This document shows positions 62,021 to 64,000 of a stretch of 64,000 nucleotides of DNA, piece after piece (positions within the stretch are counted from its first letter, which is position 1; each line of letters begins with the position of its first letter). The notes below the pieces were generated by a model. It did no database searches. It worked only from the letters and a program-made list of their open reading frames with translations, and was not told the DNA's origin. Source of the DNA: Actinocrispum wychmicini (GTDB lineage Bacteria; Actinomycetota; Actinomycetes; Mycobacteriales; Pseudonocardiaceae); NCBI RefSeq assembly GCF_004345645.1, contig NZ_SLWS01000001.1, positions 1,615,546 through 1,679,545 on the forward strand, written 5' to 3'. The position numbers and the translations under genes are program-made.

Positions 62021-63175
62021 CTATTCGATGAAGTCCCCGAGCACCCGCGCGACCAGCTCCGGTCGCTCCAACGACATCATGTGCGGCGTCCCCGGCAGTT
62101 CCTCGAAGCGCGCGCCCGCGATCCGGCCGGCGAGCCCACGCATGGCCTCGGGCGGGCCGGCGACGTCGACCGACCCGGCCACCACCAGCGCCGGCGCCGG
62201 GAACGACCCGAGCTTCCCCTGCACGTCGAGGGTCTTGAACACACGCCACGACGCGGCCCAGTCGGCGACGTTGCCACGGAGCAGACGTTCACGCGCGTAC
62301 TGCACACCCCACCCGTTCACTGCGAGCGCCTCGGTGGTGAACCAGCGCGGCAAGGTCGCCGGGACCTGGGCAGCCATGCCGTCCTTCTCGGCGGCGCGGG
62401 CACGGCTTTCGAACAGGTCCTCGGCTGGCTGGTCCGTTGTGCCGAGCAAGGCGAGTGACGCGATCCGTTCGGGATAGGCGACCGCTGTGGCCTGCGCGAC
62501 CGCGCCGCCGAACGACAGGCCGACGACGTGCGCGCGGTCGAGCGCCAACTCGTCGAGCACCTTGACGAGATCGTCGGCAAGGTCACCTGTCGTCCGCGCG
62601 GCCGGAGCACCCATCGCCAGGCCGTGTCCGCGCACGTCGTACGCGAAAACGCGCCTGGTGTCAGCGAGTTCGGCCATCACCGGCTCCCACATCCGCCAGT
62701 CCAAACCGATCGCGTGCACCAACACCACGGGCGGACCTTCGGCACCACGTTGGGCGACGAAGGTCTCGTGATCCGTGAGCCGCACGCGCCGCAGTGCCGC
62801 CGGACGAGGAAACCCTTCGTCAGCAAGGACTCGGTCGATGACGGCCAGTCCGTTGAGCGCGCGCGGCACGCCCGCGTACATCGCGACGTGTTCGCACAGG
62901 GCGATCAGTTCGGCTGGGGTGACACCTTGGTTCAGCGCCGCTCGGGTGTGCAGATCCAGCTGCGGATCGGCCGCGCCGATCGTGACGAGCATGGCGACGG
63001 TGGCGATTTCCCTGGCGGTCCGGCTGAGTTCGGCCTGCGCCATGGTCACGCCCATGCCCCTGATGATCAGGTCGTACATCTGCGGTGAGCGCAGCCGCAG
63101 TTCGGCCAGTGTGTCCTGTGGTTCGGCGCCGATCAGGCCCCGGAACTCGTGTTCTCCCCGGTCAAAGCGGTCCAT
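62021..63175 (-). CDS. CMD domain fused to alpha/beta hydrolase
   Basis: The 384-residue protein joins an N-terminal carboxymuconolactone-decarboxylase domain (ELSRTAREIATVAMLVTIGA, ELIALCEHVAMYAGVPRALN) to an alpha/beta hydrolase with the nucleophile elbow GLSFGGA, PPVVLVHAIGLDWRMWEPVM near the start and the His near GTPHMMSLERPELV. This resembles bifunctional PcaL (enol-lactone hydrolase plus CMD) of the protocatechuate pathway but with the domains in reverse order, so an unrelated hydrolase is also possible. The neighbour is a FAD monooxygenase. Confidence 0.85.
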   Translation of the reverse strand: MDRFDRGEHEFRGLIGAEPQDTLAELRLRSPQMYDLIIRGMGVTMAQAELSRTAREIATVAMLVTIGAADPQLDLHTRAALNQGVTPAELIALCEHVAMYAGVPRALNGLAVIDRVLADEGFPRPAALRRVRLTDHETFVAQRGAEGPPVVLVHAIGLDWRMWEPVMAELADTRRVFAYDVRGHGLAMGAPAARTTGDLADDLVKVLDELALDRAHVVGLSFGGAVAQATAVAYPERIASLALLGTTDQPAEDLFESRARAAEKDGMAAQVPATLPRWFTTEALAVNGWGVQYARERLLRGNVADWAASWRVFKTLDVQGKLGSFPAPALVVAGSVDVAGPPEAMRGLAGRIAGARFEELPGTPHMMSLERPELVARVLGDFIE

Positions 63176-63191
63176 GTCGGCTGATCATAGG

Positions 63192-64000
63192 TCACCTGGT
63201 GAGAAGTTTCGCCATGATCGGGTCGACGTCCGTGGGTTCGGTGGACCGCCAGGCGACGTAGCCGTCCGGGCGCACGAGCATGGCGCCGGGACCGAGGTCG
63301 ACCTGGTGGCTTCGGACAGGTCCGGCCGGCCACGTACCGTCGTGCAGCAGGGCGAAGTCGGGGCCGACGAGGTCCAGTGTGGACCGTCCGTCGGGCAGCC
63401 ACGCGTGCGGCACGCGAGTACCTGGAGTCCCGTCCAGGTTGAGTTCCAGCGGCCGCGCCGGGCCTGGGTGGTCGACCGCGCTGGACACGTACTGCGTGCC
63501 GTACATCACGGCCAGGTCTTCGGCGAACGGCATCGGGTTGTGGTTCATCCACGTCTGCCAGCGACGCATCGCCTGGTCGGTCGTCATCTCCGCGACCGGT
63601 CGGCGTTCGGCCTCGTACGTGTCCAGCAGTGCCGGGCCCGCCATGCCGTTCAGCACGTACGCCAGTTTCCACGCGAGGTTGTGGGCGTCCTGGATGCCAG
63701 TGTTGGCACCGAAGGCGCCGGCGGGCGGGATGAGGTGGGCGGCGTCGCCGGCCAGGAACACCCGCCCGGCGCGGTACTTGGCGGCCACCGCGCTCGTGGT
63801 CTCCCACGGCGCCACCGACACCAGTTTGACGTCCAGGTCCGGCTGGCCGGTCGCCACCCGGATGAGCCGCGTGCAGTACTCGTCGGTGAAGTCGGCCGGC
63901 GTCCGCGATCCGGTCAGCTCGACATGGAACACCCACCGGCGCCGGTTGTCGATCGGCAGGAGGATGCCTGCGCCGTCCGGGTGGGTGGTCCAGGCCAGGA
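63192..64000 (-). CDS. FAD-dependent aromatic monooxygenase, N-terminus outside window
   Basis: The frame runs to the window edge, so the dinucleotide-binding N-terminus is missing. The visible part has GRVFLAGDAAHLIPPAGAFG followed by NTGIQDAHNLAWKLAYVLNG, the GD motif of FAD_binding_3 phenol/aromatic hydroxylases, and a C-terminal thioredoxin-like tail. It lies 16 bp upstream of the CMD-hydrolase fusion, suggesting a common aromatic-degradation or tailoring pathway. Confidence 0.9.
   Translation of the reverse strand, partial: LAWTTHPDGAGILLPIDNRRRWVFHVELTGSRTPADFTDEYCTRLIRVATGQPDLDVKLVSVAPWETTSAVAAKYRAGRVFLAGDAAHLIPPAGAFGANTGIQDAHNLAWKLAYVLNGMAGPALLDTYEAERRPVAEMTTDQAMRRWQTWMNHNPMPFAEDLAVMYGTQYVSSAVDHPGPARPLELNLDGTPGTRVPHAWLPDGRSTLDLVGPDFALLHDGTWPAGPVRSHQVDLGPGAMLVRPDGYVAWRSTEPTDVDPIMAKLLTR

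Noticed and set aside
1..64000. CRISPR arrays, rRNA and tRNA genes
   Set aside because: No regularly spaced repeats, cloverleaf-forming or rRNA-like stretches were found by eye.

Overview
The window is GC-rich (about 70%) chromosomal DNA from an actinomycete. An SsgA-like protein, a DUF397 protein paired with a DUF5753 XRE regulator, an ECF sigma factor of the ECF42 type, a DUF1707 protein, a large NB-ARC/TPR regulator and frequent GTG/TTG starts with 1-4 bp gene overlaps point to Pseudonocardiales or a close relative. Genus cannot be fixed from the sequence alone.

Layout. 0-8.7 kb: end of an oligopeptide ABC operon, a secreted M28 peptidase, a secreted beta-propeller protein, a Ski2-like/DUF3516 helicase and two coupled small genes. 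8.7-10.3 kb: TetR regulator, VOC protein, MazG-like pyrophosphohydrolase. 10.7-15.0 kb: lower-GC, tightly overlapping minus-strand operon of five open frames: a 60-aa basic protein, a 410-aa unknown protein, an ORC/AAA-like ATPase, a PD-(D/E)XK nuclease and a zinc-finger/double winged-helix protein. It is preceded by a perfect 15-bp inverted repeat. This is the best candidate for an undescribed, probably defensive, system. 15.1-16.7 kb: P-loop kinase remnant, then the DUF397/DUF5753 pair. 16.6-22.9 kb: ECF42 sigma with its YCII/DGPF protein, an acidic protein, SoxR with a clear SoxR box in front of an SDR-QueA-CMD operon, and a TetR gene flanked by two copies of its probable operator.

23-37 kb: polymorphic-toxin locus. 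A secreted three-LamG protein is followed by a 2111-aa RHS protein with a variable C-terminal toxin. Low-GC immunity-like genes come next, then a decayed duplicate of the RHS linker and a recombinase HTH remnant.

37-49 kb: DUF1707 protein, an EndoQ-UvrD helicase fusion, MBL hydrolase, Uma2 nuclease, LysR and LuxR (LAL) regulators, cold-shock protein and an XRE-NB-ARC-TPR regulator. 49-55 kb: ECF sigma, a three-gene XRE/ImmA-IrrE/membrane-protein operon, a small secreted peptide upstream of an XRE-TPR regulator, and an SsgA-like protein. 55-64 kb: GlxA-type regulator, amidase, a TetR-controlled ABC-2 exporter whose ATPase and permease genes are separated by about 900 bp of G-rich repeats, an ArsR/SRPBCC pair, a CMD-alpha/beta-hydrolase fusion and a truncated FAD monooxygenase.

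Regulation is unusually legible: perfect or near-perfect palindromes sit at the promoters of several regulator genes, and strong hairpins separate convergent genes.
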